Shown here one piece after another: positions 48,090-57,179 of a DNA stretch of 64,000 nucleotides. The notes beneath the pieces are model-generated. The model did not search any database. It was given only the letters and a program-made list of their open reading frames with translations, and was not told the origin of the DNA. Source of the stretch: Burkholderia sp. (GTDB lineage: Bacteria > Pseudomonadota > Gammaproteobacteria > Burkholderiales > Burkholderiaceae); assembly GCA_040954445.1 (NCBI GenBank), contig CP144361.1, forward strand, positions 1,178,001 through 1,242,000. The letters run 5' to 3'. The position numbers were made by a program, and so were the translations under genes. Position 1 is the first letter of the stretch. Each line of letters starts with the position of its first letter.

Positions 48090-48945
48090 GCTCAATCACG
48101 TGACTTCGACGTTGAGTCGCGAACTAGCCGGCAACACGCAGACCAATGTGCTGTAGTCCGCGTATAGCCAAGCTTCGCACAATACTACTTGTCAACAAAC
48201 TGTCCAGCTGCCGCTGAAGTTCGCACCTGACTTGATTCTCTGGAGGCGTCGTCTTTCAACACGCGCAAGAACACTGGTGGTCGCCGCAGGAGATTGCCGC
48301 TACCCTGGAAGCCCGCTGTCCTTGACGACCCGAGCCTGCAGGTGCCCCACGAAACAATTTATAACGCCATCTACGCTCGCGCCTCGCGGGGAACTATGCA
48401 GCGAACTGATTATACCTGCCTGCGTCAGCATTGAAGCAAGCGTCTTCCACGCTGGCGTTGCACCGAGCGGGGCTATTCTCGATATGTTCAGCATCTAGGT
48501 GCCTCCGCCCAAGGTCAACGACCGCCTCATGGCGGGTCACTAGGAAGGTGATCTATTATCAAGGAGTGCGGGCAACAAGTCATCTGTGGCCTTCCTTGTT
48601 GAGTGCACGAGCCGCGCCGTGCTGCTAGCCAAAATGCCCCGCACGCGACCGTTGCGTCGGCCTTGGCCGCCTTCACCACCAAACTGCAACCGCTCGTCGA
48701 GCCGCCGCGCTAGACCTTGACCTACGACCAAGGCCGCGAGATGGCGCGACATGCCGAACTGACCGCTGCAACCAACGTTCGCGTCTACTTTTGCGACCCG
48801 AACAAGGACCCAGTCCTTGGCAACTCGGCACGTGTGAGAACGCCAACGACCTGCTGCGCCAGTACTTGCCCAAGAGCACGGATCTGTCTATCTACTCTCA
48901 AGACGACCTGAATGCAATTGCCGACTTAGAGTCCAGTTCAAAATG
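48090..48945 (+). pseudogene. IS30-family transposase, heavily decayed
   Basis: Pieces in all three plus frames match the IS30 pattern in the right order: PSTLSRELAGN (about 48110), WSPQEIAATLEARCP and VPHETIYNAIYARA (about 48270-48390), KVNDRLMAGH and a diverged WEGDL (about 48510-48555), [15 protein letters not shown] (about 48714) and [19 protein letters not shown] (about 48835-48895). Many frameshifts and stops interrupt it. An IS-A copy cuts in at 48967. It belongs to an older generation of mobile elements than the intact IS-A copies. Confidence 0.8.
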
Positions 48946-49016
48946 CTGTTCAATGCAGCTGAAGATAGCGTTGTTGCATAAATCAAGCGCGAGGACGCCA
49001 TGGCGTCGACGGGCAT

Positions 49017-49042
49017 ATTGATCACGAATTTCGGATCAATAA
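49017..49042. repeat. 22-bp minimal TA-flanked element inside IS-A
   Basis: Other IS-A copies read GGGCATAATTTCAGG here; this one has TTGATCACGAATTTCGGATCAA inserted with TA on both sides, so the TA was duplicated. The insert looks like the two outer tips of the 117-bp palindromic element joined together. Identical inserts occur at 62757-62782 and, with one change, at 52067-52092 and 54702-54727. Confidence 0.8.
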
Positions 49043-49044
49043 TT

Positions 49045-50001
49045 TCAGGCGATACGAACGGATTGCGGACGAGCGAGGTCCGCCATGCGGTTGATGACGC
49101 CGAGGCGAATGGCGACCTCGGTCGCCTGCGCGGCGATGTGACGCGCCCAGAGACAGTGGCCGGTGAGGATCTTGAACCGATACATCGCATGCTCGGCAAG
49201 CGATCGCCGGTGGTAGCCACTGTGTTGCTTCCATTCTCGACGACCGTCACGGGCAATTGCATCAACCGCGCCATTACGCCACGCCGCACCGGGCATATCC
49301 GCTGGCCAATGAGCGGCACCCTCGCGTGGCGGAATCGAAGGAATAGCACTGCGTGCAGCAATGGCCGCATGGCATGGCTTGGTGTCGTAGGCACCGTCAC
49401 CGCCGATGACATCGATTTGTTCTTCGCGTGGAATCTGGTCGAGCAACTTGGCCAGAGCGTCACCGTCAGCCACATTCTGATTCGTCATTAGCGCGGCATG
49501 CACTTGACCTGTATTCGCGTTGAGCGCGAGATGGACTTTACGCCACGTGCGCCGCTTCGAGTAGCCGTGCTGGCGCACCTTCCATTCACCTTCTCCATAG
49601 ACCTTCAGACCGGTGCTGTCGACAACCAGATGGATCGGTTCATTGTCACGAAGGATCGGCAGTTCGACATCAAGCGTTTTTGCCCGGCGACAGAGCGTGG
49701 TGTAATTCGGCACCGGAAAGCTCGGGAAGGCCAAATCGCGCAGACTTTGGGTGAAACCTTGCAGGGCGCGCAAGGTCAGTCGATAGACGGTCTTCACGCC
49801 AAGTAATGCCTGAATCAGCGTATCGCCGTATAGACACGGGCGACCACGTGTGGGTATGGCATCGGGTATTCTGGCAAGGACGGCTTCATCTATCCATATT
49901 GTTACGTTCCCCCGGTTGATCAGGCCTTTATTATAGGCCGCCCAATTCCTGACACGGTAGCGTGCCTTCGGCTCACCTGTCTTGTGTATGTCCTTGCGCA
50001 T
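49045..50001 (-). CDS. IS-A transposase, intact variant
   Basis: 318 codons with D128, D202 and E270. It differs from the 19554 and 33790 type at about a dozen sites (for example K8T, S29N, M45I, L95F, R299L) and from its sister at 62786 by N271H and T278I close to the catalytic glutamate. The change next to E270 may affect activity. Confidence 0.9.
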   Translation of the reverse strand: MRKDIHKTGEPKARYRVRNWAAYNKGLINRGNVTIWIDEAVLARIPDAIPTRGRPCLYGDTLIQALLGVKTVYRLTLRALQGFTQSLRDLAFPSFPVPNYTTLCRRAKTLDVELPILRDNEPIHLVVDSTGLKVYGEGEWKVRQHGYSKRRTWRKVHLALNANTGQVHAALMTNQNVADGDALAKLLDQIPREEQIDVIGGDGAYDTKPCHAAIAARSAIPSIPPREGAAHWPADMPGAAWRNGAVDAIARDGRREWKQHSGYHRRSLAEHAMYRFKILTGHCLWARHIAAQATEVAIRLGVINRMADLARPQSVRIA

Positions 50002-50230
50002 TTTCTTGGAAAAATTGGGTACTTACTCTGGCATCTGATTTGATAGGAGGCTGGCCCCGCGACCGTTGCGCGTAAACGTCAACGGATCTCGCTCGATTTA
50101 TGCAACAACGCCCCTGAAAATATTCGAACAGACGGGCGACCAATATTTTGCACTATCTTTTTACTCAACACTGGACCGTGCGCCGGACTGAACGGGCACA
50201 CCCTTTTCAAATCTTGGCTCAGGTCCTGGC

Positions 50231-50350
50231 TATTGATTCGCAATTCGCGATCTTTAAATTTGACAATCAGCCCTCATGTTAAAAGGCATGAAAAAACGAG
50301 ACATGAGGGACGAGTCTTAAATTTTAAGATCGCAAATTGCGAATCCAATA
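50231..50350. repeat. TA-flanked palindromic miniature element, copy C
   Basis: A 120-base element between TA dinucleotides. Its arms (TTGATTCGCAATTCGCGATC and the complement) are imperfect at a few positions, so it is older than copies A and B. The conserved core CTCATGTCTCGTTTTTTCAT lies on the minus strand, so this copy is in opposite orientation. It is upstream of rsgA. Confidence 0.78.
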
Positions 50351-50427
50351 ACCCCATCGACCGAGCTCCAGCCCATTAACTCATCAGCGGCATGTTGCAC
50401 TTCACTCTTGCAAACCGCGCCCCCGTC

Positions 50428-50433
50428 TATACT
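50428..50433 (+). promoter_or_regulatory. Putative -10 box of rsgA
   Basis: TATACT lies 60 bases before ATG 50493. CTTGCA at 50407-50412 is a weak -35 with a short 15-base spacer. If transcription starts near 50440, the TTG at 50408 that gives the longest frame cannot be the start codon of rsgA. Confidence 0.4.
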
Positions 50434-50492
50434 GCCTTCTACTACTCGCATCCACCCGCCTCGCAGCGGATTGACCGACTGTTGCACCCAGC

Positions 50493-51436
50493 ATGACACG
50501 CGGCCATCAGAAAATTTCAGCCCGGTCGGCCCAGGCGGTGCCGAGTGCCTGGGCGGTCGCGTGATTGCCGCGCACGGTCGCCATTACCTGGTCGCGCCAG
50601 CCGACGGCAGCCCGATGCTGCAGTGTTTCCCGCGCGGCAAGAAGAGCGAGGTGGCGGTGGGCGATCGGGTCATCTACGAACGCAGCTCAGTCAACCAAGG
50701 CGTGATCGTCAAGATCGAGACGCGCCGCAATCTGCTCTATCGCTCGGACCAGTTCAAGTCCAAGCTGTTCGCCGCTAATCTCGATCAGTTGCTGATCATG
50801 CTGGCCACCGAGCCCTATTTTAGCGAGGATCTACTGGGCCGAGCGTTGATCGCGGCCGAAGCCAACAAGCTCACACCGATCGTGGTGCTCAACAAGATCG
50901 ACGTCGAGGCTGCGCTGCCGATGGCGCACGAGCGGCTCGCGCCATATCGCGAGCTCGGCTACGACGTGGTCGAGCTGTCGGTGAAGAGTGCGCCCGAAGC
51001 GACGCTCGAGCAACTGATGCCGCGCCTGGCCAAGCATGCGACGATTCTACTAGGCCAGTCTGGGATGGGCAAGTCGACCCTGGTGAACCTGATCGTACCC
51101 GAGGCCTGGGCGGCTACGCGTGAGATCTCTGCGACACTGAACAGTGGCTGCCATACCACCACCTTCACACGGCTCTACCCGCTCTCCGATGGCGGCACCC
51201 TGATCGATTCGCCGGGTTTTCAGGAGTTCGGGCTCTACCACCTGACCGAAGGTCAGTTTGAGTGTGCCTTCCCTGAATTCCGGTCGCTGCTGGCCGATTG
51301 CCGCTTCTACAATTGCCATCACCTGCACGAACCGGGCTGCTCGATCTTGGCAGCCGTTGAGGATGGGCGGATCGCGAAATCTCGGCACGCGCTGTATGCG
51401 CAATTGGTCCACGAGGCGCGCCAGATCGTGCGCTGA
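50493..51436 (+). CDS. rsgA: Ribosome small-subunit GTPase RsgA
   Basis: RsgA is a circularly permuted GTPase that checks late 30S maturation. The order of motifs is diagnostic: an OB fold ([18 protein letters not shown]), then G4 NKID, G1 [10 protein letters not shown]3 DSPGF and a C-terminal zinc site ([14 protein letters not shown]). The frame from about 50555 to 51436 is intact. The N-terminus is unclear: ATG 50493 opens [16 protein letters not shown], typical of these proteins, but runs out of frame before GRVIAAHG, so one base appears lost or gained near 50545-50560. Without that, the frame extends to TTG 50408 with an atypical N-terminus. The poorly conserved tail may tolerate this, or it may be a sequencing error. 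Confidence 0.88.
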
Positions 51437-51501
51437 AGGCGCACGCCGCCCACTTGCCTCGATGCTGGCTTTACCCCACTCCTGATTTGACACCGCCCAT
51501 C

Positions 51502-52826
51502 GGCGTTGTTGCATAAATCGAGCGAGATCCGTTGACGTTTACGCGCAACGATCGCGGGGCCAGCCCCCTATCAAGTCAGATTCCAGAGTAACTGCTTAAT
51601 TTTTGACAAGAAAATGTGCAAGGACATACACAAGACAGGTGAGCCGAAGGCACGCTACCGTGTCAAGAATTGGGCGGCCTATAATGAAGGCCTGATCAAC
51701 CGGGGGAACGTAACAATATGGATAGATGAAGCCGTCCTTGCCAGCATACCCGATGCCATACCCACACGTGGTCGCCCGTGTCTATACGGCTATACGCTGA
51801 TTCAGGCATTATTTGGCGTGAAGACCGTCTATCGACTGACGTTGCGCGCCCTGCAAGGTTTCACCCAAAGTCTGCGCGATCTGGCCTTCCCGAGCTTGCC
51901 GGTGCCGAATTACACCACGCTCTGTCGCCGGGCAAAAACGCTTGATGTCGAACTGCCGATCCTTCGTGACAATGAACCCCATCTGGTTGTCGACAGCACC
52001 GGTCTGAAGGTCTATGGGGCGTTGTTGCATAAATCAAGCGCGAGGACGCAATGGCATCGACGGGCATATTGATCACGAATTTCAGATCAATAATTTCAGG
52101 CGATATGAACGGATTGCGGACGAGCGAGGTCCGCAATCCGTTCCATTGCGTCCTCACACTCGATTTATGCAACAACGCCGGTCTATGGAGAAGGTGAATG
52201 GAAGGTGCACCAGCACGGCTACTCGAAGCGCAGGACGTGGCGTAAAGTCCATCTCGCGCTCAACGCGAATACGGGTCAAGTGCATGCCGCGCTAATGACG
52301 AATCAGAATGTGGCTGACGGTGACGCTCTGGCCAAGTTGCTCGACCAGATTCCACGCGAAGAACAAATCGATGTCATCGGCGGTGATGGTGCCTACGACA
52401 CAAAGCCATGCCATGCGGCCATTGCTGCACGCAGTGCTATTCCTTCGATTCCGCCACGCGAGGGTGCCGTTCATTGGCCAGCGTTCATTGGCCAGCAGAT
52501 ATGCCCGGTGCGGCGTGGCGTAATGGCGCGGTTGATGCAATTGCCCGTGACGGGCGTCGAGAATGGAAGCAAGACATTGGCTACCGCCGGCGATCGCTTG
52601 CCGAGAATGCGATGTATCGGTTCAAGACCCTCACCGGCAACGGTTCAAGACCCTCACCGGCAACTGTCTCTTGGCGCGTCACATCGACGCGCAGGCGACC
52701 GAGGTCTCCATTCGCGTCGGCGTCATCAATCGTATGGCGGACCTCGCTCGTCCGCAATCCGTTCGTATCGCCTGACATTACGCCCGTCGATGCTATTGCA
52801 TCCTCACACTCGATTTATGCAACAAA
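51502..52826 (+). mobile_element. IS-A copy disrupted by a mini IS-A, left of tRNA-fMet
   Basis: The left terminus is at 51502. The transposase starts at ATG 51614 (MCKDIHKTGE) and is split at 52018 by a 162-bp mini element with duplication GGTCTATGG. Further damage: a 3-base deletion at residue 123, a duplicated CATTGGCCAGCGTT near 52484, a duplicated CAAGACCCTCACCGGCAAC near 52625, and an altered right terminus (GCAACAAAAAACAACGCC). Its lesions are shared with the inverted copy at 53990-55293. Confidence 0.9.
52018..52179. repeat. Mini IS-A, 162 bp, with perfect target duplication
   Basis: Both ends are IS-A right termini and the inner part is right-end sequence only, including the 22-bp TA-flanked insert at 52067-52092. 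The flanks GGTCTATGG at 52009-52017 and 52180-52188 are a perfect 9-bp duplication. It therefore moved as a unit, presumably by the IS-A transposase acting in trans. This defines it as a miniature element of the IS-A family. Confidence 0.92.
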
Positions 52827-52896
52827 AAACAACGCCTACCAGCGGAGAAAAATTGTTTCGTCGGTGCCGACCATGTGAAGTTTTTCGTGGTGTTGA

Positions 52897-52923
52897 TTGA
52901 CATACATATTTTATACCTATAAA
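52897..52923 (+). promoter_or_regulatory. Putative promoter of the initiator tRNA
   Basis: TTGACA (52897-52902) and TATAAA (52918-52923), 15 bases apart, lie about 70 bases before the tRNA in a strongly AT-rich stretch (52890-52990) unlike the rest of the window. A small hairpin (AATGCA...TGCATT, 52956-52972) lies between promoter and tRNA. Confidence 0.55.
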
Positions 52924-52992
52924 ATAAGAAACTCATAAAGTAAAAATAAAACTACAATGCAAAAACTGCATTGAGTGTAATCTGTATTATGA

Positions 52993-53066
<74 letters not shown>

Positions 53067-53080
53067 CCGTTTTCATTTTT

Positions 53081-53119
53081 CACACTCCGATTGCCCAGGC
53101 ATCGGAGTGTGGCTTTTTT
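53081..53119 (+). terminator. Intrinsic terminator of the initiator tRNA
   Basis: A perfect 11-bp stem CACACTCCGAT (53081-53091) and ATCGGAGTGTG (53101-53111) encloses a 9-base loop and is followed by GCTTTTTT. It lies 15 bases after the tRNA. This is the clearest Rho-independent terminator in the window. Confidence 0.92.
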
Positions 53120-53214
53120 ACTTACGAACCTTGCCAGTTGCTGCCGAGCGATAGGCGCGCCAAGAGTGTCCTTGAGCCCGACACGGGCGACTTCCAGGTC
53201 CCTTTGCAGGGCGA

Positions 53215-53983
53215 GGGGTTGTTGCATAAATTTGGCGAGGGCTCGCCACGTTTACATGCAACAGTCGGAGAGAGCGCCCTGTTATCAAATCAGATTTCAG
53301 CATAGACTCTGAATTTTGCTATTGATCCGCAAGGCTCATACGCCAGACATGAGAGCCGAAGGTGCGCTACCGTCTCAGGAATTGAGCAGGGCTCATAATA
53401 CATGAGCCCTGCTCGGTCGTGGAACGGATGATATGGATAGATGAAGCCGTCCTTGCCAGAATGCCCGACGCCGTGCCTACGCGTGGTCGCCCGCGTCTGT
53501 ACGGCGATACGTTGATTAGGGCCATTACTTGACGTGAAGACCGTCCATCGACTGACGCTGTGTACCTTGCAAAGTTTCGTCCAAAGTCTGGACGGGTCTG
53601 GCCTTCTCAAGCTTGCTGGTGCCGAATTACACCAGGCTCTGTCCCCGGGCAAAAACGCTTGATGTCGAACTGCCGATCCTTCGCAACAGCGAACCGATTC
53701 ACCTGGTGGTCGACAGGACCGGTCTGAAGGTCTTTTATGGCGGAACGTGAATGGGAGACGCGCCAGCACGGCTACTCGAAGCAGCGCACGTAGCGTAAAG
53801 TCCATCTCGCACTCAATGCGCACTCGGGTCGAGTACATGCCGCGCTAATGACGCATGCAGACTGTGGCTGACGGCGACGCTCTGGGCAAATTGCTCGACC
53901 AGCTTCCGAGCTAAGAACAGATCGATGTCATCGGCGACGACGGTGGCTACGACACCAAGCCATGCCATGCGAGCATGGCTACG
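53215..53983 (+). mobile_element. Old, degenerate IS-A copy
   Basis: The terminus reads GGGTTGTTGCATAAATTTGG and the body has many substitutions, small deletions and insertions, with no long transposase frame. It still shows the order of IS-A segments up to the codons near D202 (ATCGGCGACGACGG at 53931). At about 53321 it contains TATTGATCCGCAAGG, the tip of a TA-flanked palindromic element. It is among the most diverged copies here. Confidence 0.82.
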
Positions 53984-53989
53984 GCGTTG

Positions 53990-55293
53990 TTGCGGCGTTG
54001 TTGCATAAATCGAGCGCGAGGACGCAATGGCATCGACGGGATAATTTCAGGCGATACGAACGGATTGCGGACGAGCGAGGTCCGCCATGCGGTTGATGAC
54101 GCCGACGCGAACGGCGACCTTGGTCGCCTGCGCGTCGATGTGACGCGCCCAGAGACAGTGGCCGGTGAGGGTCTTGAACCGATACATCGCATTCTCGGCA
54201 AGCGATCGCCGGCGGTAGCCAATGTCTTGCTTCCATTCTCGACGCCCGTCACGGGCAATTGCATCAACCGCGCCATTACGCCACGCCGCACCGGGCATAT
54301 CTGCTGGCCAATGAACGCTGGCCAATGAACGGCACCCTCGCGTGGCGGAATCGAAGGAATAGCACTGCGTGCAGCAATGGCCGCATGGCATGGCTTTGTG
54401 TCGTAGGCACCATCACCGCCGATGACATCGATTTGTTCTTCGCGTGGAATCTGGTCGAGCAACTTGGCCAGAGCGTCACCGTCAGCCACATTCTGATTCG
54501 TCATTAGCGCGGCATGCACTTGACCCGTATTCGCGTTGAGCGCGAGATGGACTTTACGCCACGTCCTGCGCTTCGAGTAGCCGTGCTGGTGCACCTTCCA
54601 TTCACCTTCTCCATAGACCGGCGTTGTTGCATAAATCGAGTGTGAGGACGCAATGGAACGGATTGCGGACCTCGCTCGTCCGCAATCCGTTCATATCGCC
54701 TGAAATTATTGATCTGAAATTCGTGATCAATATGCCCGTCGATGCCATTGCGTCCTCGCGCTTGATTTATGCAACAACGCCCCATAGACCTTCAGACTGG
54801 TGCTGTCGACAACCAGATGGGGTTCATTGTCACGAAGGATCGGCAGTTCGACATCAAGCGTTTTTGCCCGGCGACAGAGCGTGGTGTAATTCGGCACCGG
54901 CAAGCTCGGGAAGGCCAGATCGCGCAGACTTTGGGTGAAACCTTGCAGGGCGCGCAACGTCAGTCGATAGACGGTCTTCACGCCAAGTAATGCCTGAATC
55001 AGCGTATCGCCGTATAGACACGGGCGACCACGTGTGGGTATGGCATCGGGTATTCTGGCAAGGACGGCTTCATCTATCCATATTGTTACGTTCCCCCGGT
55101 TGATCAGGCCTTCATTATAGGCCGCCCAGTCCTTGCCACGGTAGCGTGGCAAGGACTCACATGTCTTGTGTATGTCCTTACGCATTTTGTTTTTAAAAAT
55201 TAGGAAGGTATGCTGGAACTTGATAAGAGGGGGCTGGCCCCGACCGTTGTGCGTAAACGCTACGGACTCTCGCTAGATTTATGCAACAACGCC
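53990..55293 (-). mobile_element. IS-A copy disrupted by a mini IS-A, right of tRNA-fMet
   Basis: A minus-oriented copy with the same lesions as 51502-52826: the mini element at the same site, the duplicated GGCCAATGAACGCTGGCCA and the 3-base deletion. Its left leader is more diverged (GCCAAGTCCTTGCC region, CTAGATTTATGCAACAACGC). A duplicated GCGTTGTTGCGGCGTTGTTG lies at its right end. It ends 55 bases before the cobT start. Confidence 0.88.
54620..54781. repeat. Mini IS-A, 162 bp, second copy
   Basis: The reverse complement of the element at 52018-52179, with the matching duplication CCATAGACC on both sides (54611-54619 and 54782-54790). Because target site and duplication are the same, this is one insertion event that was copied along with its IS-A host, not a second independent insertion. 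Confidence 0.9.
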
Positions 55294-55348
55294 TCACCCA
55301 GCCCGCGTGCTTGACACGCAGGTCCTCAACCTAACCGAAGAACGCCGC

Positions 55349-56404
55349 ATGAACCCGATCTACACCGTACCGCAGCTCGAAGCGCTCGATGATAGGCTGA
55401 GCGCCCCGCTGCAGCACCTGATCGACATCAAGACCAAGCCGCCCGGTAGCCTTGGCAAGCTGGAAGCACTCGCCCTACAACTGGGCCGGATCCAGCGCAG
55501 CACCCGGCCACGCATCGAGCGGCCCGTGACGATCGTTTTCGCGGCCGACCACGGCATCGCGGCCGAGGGCGTGAGCCCTTATCCGCAGGCTGTCACCGCG
55601 CAGATGGTGGCGAATTTCTTGACCGGCGGCGCGGCCATTAATGCCTTCTCAAAGCTGGCTGGCTGCGAGTTGGAGATCGTCAATGCAGGCGTGGCCACGC
55701 CGCTGCCGGCCTCGCCGCAACTGGTCGAGGTGCCAATCGCGGCGGGCACGCGCAATTTCGCCAAGGAGCCGGCGATGAGCGAGGCGCAGCTGTACGCAGC
55801 CCTGGCGGCTGGTGCCGCGCGCGTCTCGCATCATGCGGCGCTCGGCACCACGGTGATCGGCTTCGGCGAGATGGGCATCGCCAACACCTCAGCGGCGGCC
55901 TGCCTGATGAGCCGCCTGGTTGGCCTGCCGTTGGCCGAGTGCGTCGGGCGTGGCACCGGCCTCGACGATCAGGGGCTGGTTCGCAAGCGCGACGTGCTCG
56001 AAGCGGCGCTGGCGCGCCATATTGATGCACAAGCGCCGCTCGAAGTGCTGGCTACTTTCGGTGGTTTCGAGATCGCGATGATGACGGGCGCTTTTCTGTC
56101 GGCCGCGCAGGCGCGCATGGCGATTCTGGTGGACGGCTTCATCGCCAGCTCGGCGCTGCTGGTGGCCATTCCGCTGCAGCCGGCGGTGCTCGACTACTGC
56201 GTATTCTCGCACGTCTCCGACGAGAATGGCCATCGCCGTATGCTCCAGCATTTCGGAACGGCACCACTGCTCGCGCTCGACCTGCGGCTCGGCGAGGGCA
56301 CTGGTACCGCGCTCGCGCTCCCGCTGCTGCGCGCAGCTACCGCCTTCCTCGACGAAATGGCCAGCTTCGAAACGGTCGGCGTCGCACACTACAACGGTGC
56401 CTGA
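55349..56404 (+). CDS. cobT: Nicotinate-nucleotide:dimethylbenzimidazole phosphoribosyltransferase
   Basis: CobT makes alpha-ribazole phosphate, the lower-ligand nucleotide of cobalamin. The 351-aa protein has the family sequences IDIKTKPPGSLGKLE, VFAADHGIAAEGVSPYP, GFGEMGIANTSAA and the catalytic-glutamate loop LRLGEGTGTALALPL near the C-terminus. The start is ATG 55349 (MNPIYTVPQL), which matches the usual CobT N-terminus; an upstream in-frame ATG at 55307 lies beside the IS-A end. cobS follows after 13 bases, and cobC overlaps cobS, so the three form an operon for assembling the nucleotide loop. The native promoter is probably lost, since IS-A ends 55 bases upstream. Confidence 0.95.
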   Translation: MNPIYTVPQLEALDDRLSAPLQHLIDIKTKPPGSLGKLEALALQLGRIQRSTRPRIERPVTIVFAADHGIAAEGVSPYPQAVTAQMVANFLTGGAAINAFSKLAGCELEIVNAGVATPLPASPQLVEVPIAAGTRNFAKEPAMSEAQLYAALAAGAARVSHHAALGTTVIGFGEMGIANTSAAACLMSRLVGLPLAECVGRGTGLDDQGLVRKRDVLEAALARHIDAQAPLEVLATFGGFEIAMMTGAFLSAAQARMAILVDGFIASSALLVAIPLQPAVLDYCVFSHVSDENGHRRMLQHFGTAPLLALDLRLGEGTGTALALPLLRAATAFLDEMASFETVGVAHYNGA

Positions 56405-56417
56405 GGCGGGAGCGGAC

Positions 56418-57179
56418 ATGCGCTGGCGAGCCGAATGCCGTTATTTCTTGGTCGCGCTCGGTTATTTCACGCGCGTTCCGGTGCCGCAGCGCATCGGCTA
56501 CGCGTGCGGCGACCTCGCTCAGGCAGCGCGTTATTTTCCGCTGATCGGCGTCTGCGTGGGCGCGCTGGCTGCCGTCATGTACTTGCTCACCGTGCGTATT
56601 TGGCCGCCTAGCGTGGCGGTGCTGCTGTCGACGGTCGCCAGCCTGGTGGCTACCGGTGCATTACACGAGGACGGGCTCGCCGATAGCTGCGACGGCTTCG
56701 GCGGCGGCTACACGTGTGAGGACGTGCTGCGCATCATGTGCGATTCGCGCATCGGTACTTTCGGCTCAGTCGCGCTGGTGCTTGCGCTGGCCTTGAAGTG
56801 GCAAGTGCTCGCGGCGCTGCCGCCGCTGCGAGCGGCCTGGACTCTGCTGGCCGCACATGCGGCGAGTAGAGTCCCCACGGTCAGCCTGCTGATGACGCTC
56901 GATTACGCGCGCGAGGAGGGCAAGGCGCAACCGGTCGCGCAGAGGATGTCGGCGTGCGCCTTTGCGTTCGCGGCGTTATGCGGGCTGCCCTGGCTGTTTT
57001 GGCCGGACTGGCGCGCAGGTCTCGCAGCACTCGCTGCGCTGCTGGTAGTGCGCGCGCTGCTGGCGCGCTATCTGCGGTTCCGGCTTGGTGGTTATACTGG
57101 CGACTGCCTCGGTTGCGCTCAGCAGCTTTCCGAGCTGGCGATTTACCTCACGGTGCTCGGAGCATGGACCTCGTCCTGA
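56418..57179 (+). CDS. cobS: Adenosylcobinamide-GDP ribazoletransferase
   Basis: CobS joins alpha-ribazole (phosphate) to adenosylcobinamide-GDP in the inner membrane, completing cobalamin. The 253-aa protein has about six membrane segments and the acidic motif ALHEDGLADSCDGFGGG (about residues 83-99), followed by CDSRIGTFG; both are hallmarks of the family. The C-terminal GGYTGDCLGC is also typical. The start is ATG 56418 (MRWRAECRYF), 13 bases after cobT. It overlaps cobC by 16 bases, suggesting translational coupling. Confidence 0.95.
   Translation: MRWRAECRYFLVALGYFTRVPVPQRIGYACGDLAQAARYFPLIGVCVGALAAVMYLLTVRIWPPSVAVLLSTVASLVATGALHEDGLADSCDGFGGGYTCEDVLRIMCDSRIGTFGSVALVLALALKWQVLAALPPLRAAWTLLAAHAASRVPTVSLLMTLDYAREEGKAQPVAQRMSACAFAFAALCGLPWLFWPDWRAGLAALAALLVVRALLARYLRFRLGGYTGDCLGCAQQLSELAIYLTVLGAWTSS

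Larger units (their letters stand above)
48967..50112 (-). mobile_element. IS-A copy carrying a 22-bp TA-flanked insert
   Basis: The element is 1146 bp because of a 24-base insertion at 49017-49042, just beyond the transposase stop. The right terminus starts AGCGTTGTTGC in place of GGC. The flanking 9-mers GCTGAAGAT and CCTGAAAAT agree at 7 of 9 positions, possibly a decayed target duplication. It is the same sub-lineage as the copy at 62708-63853. Confidence 0.92.

Noticed and set aside
48958..50121. A target duplication for the IS-A copy at 48967 (GCTGAAGAT / CCTGAAAAT)
   Set aside because: Only 7 of 9 bases agree. It may be a decayed duplication, but I do not count it as proof of a simple insertion.
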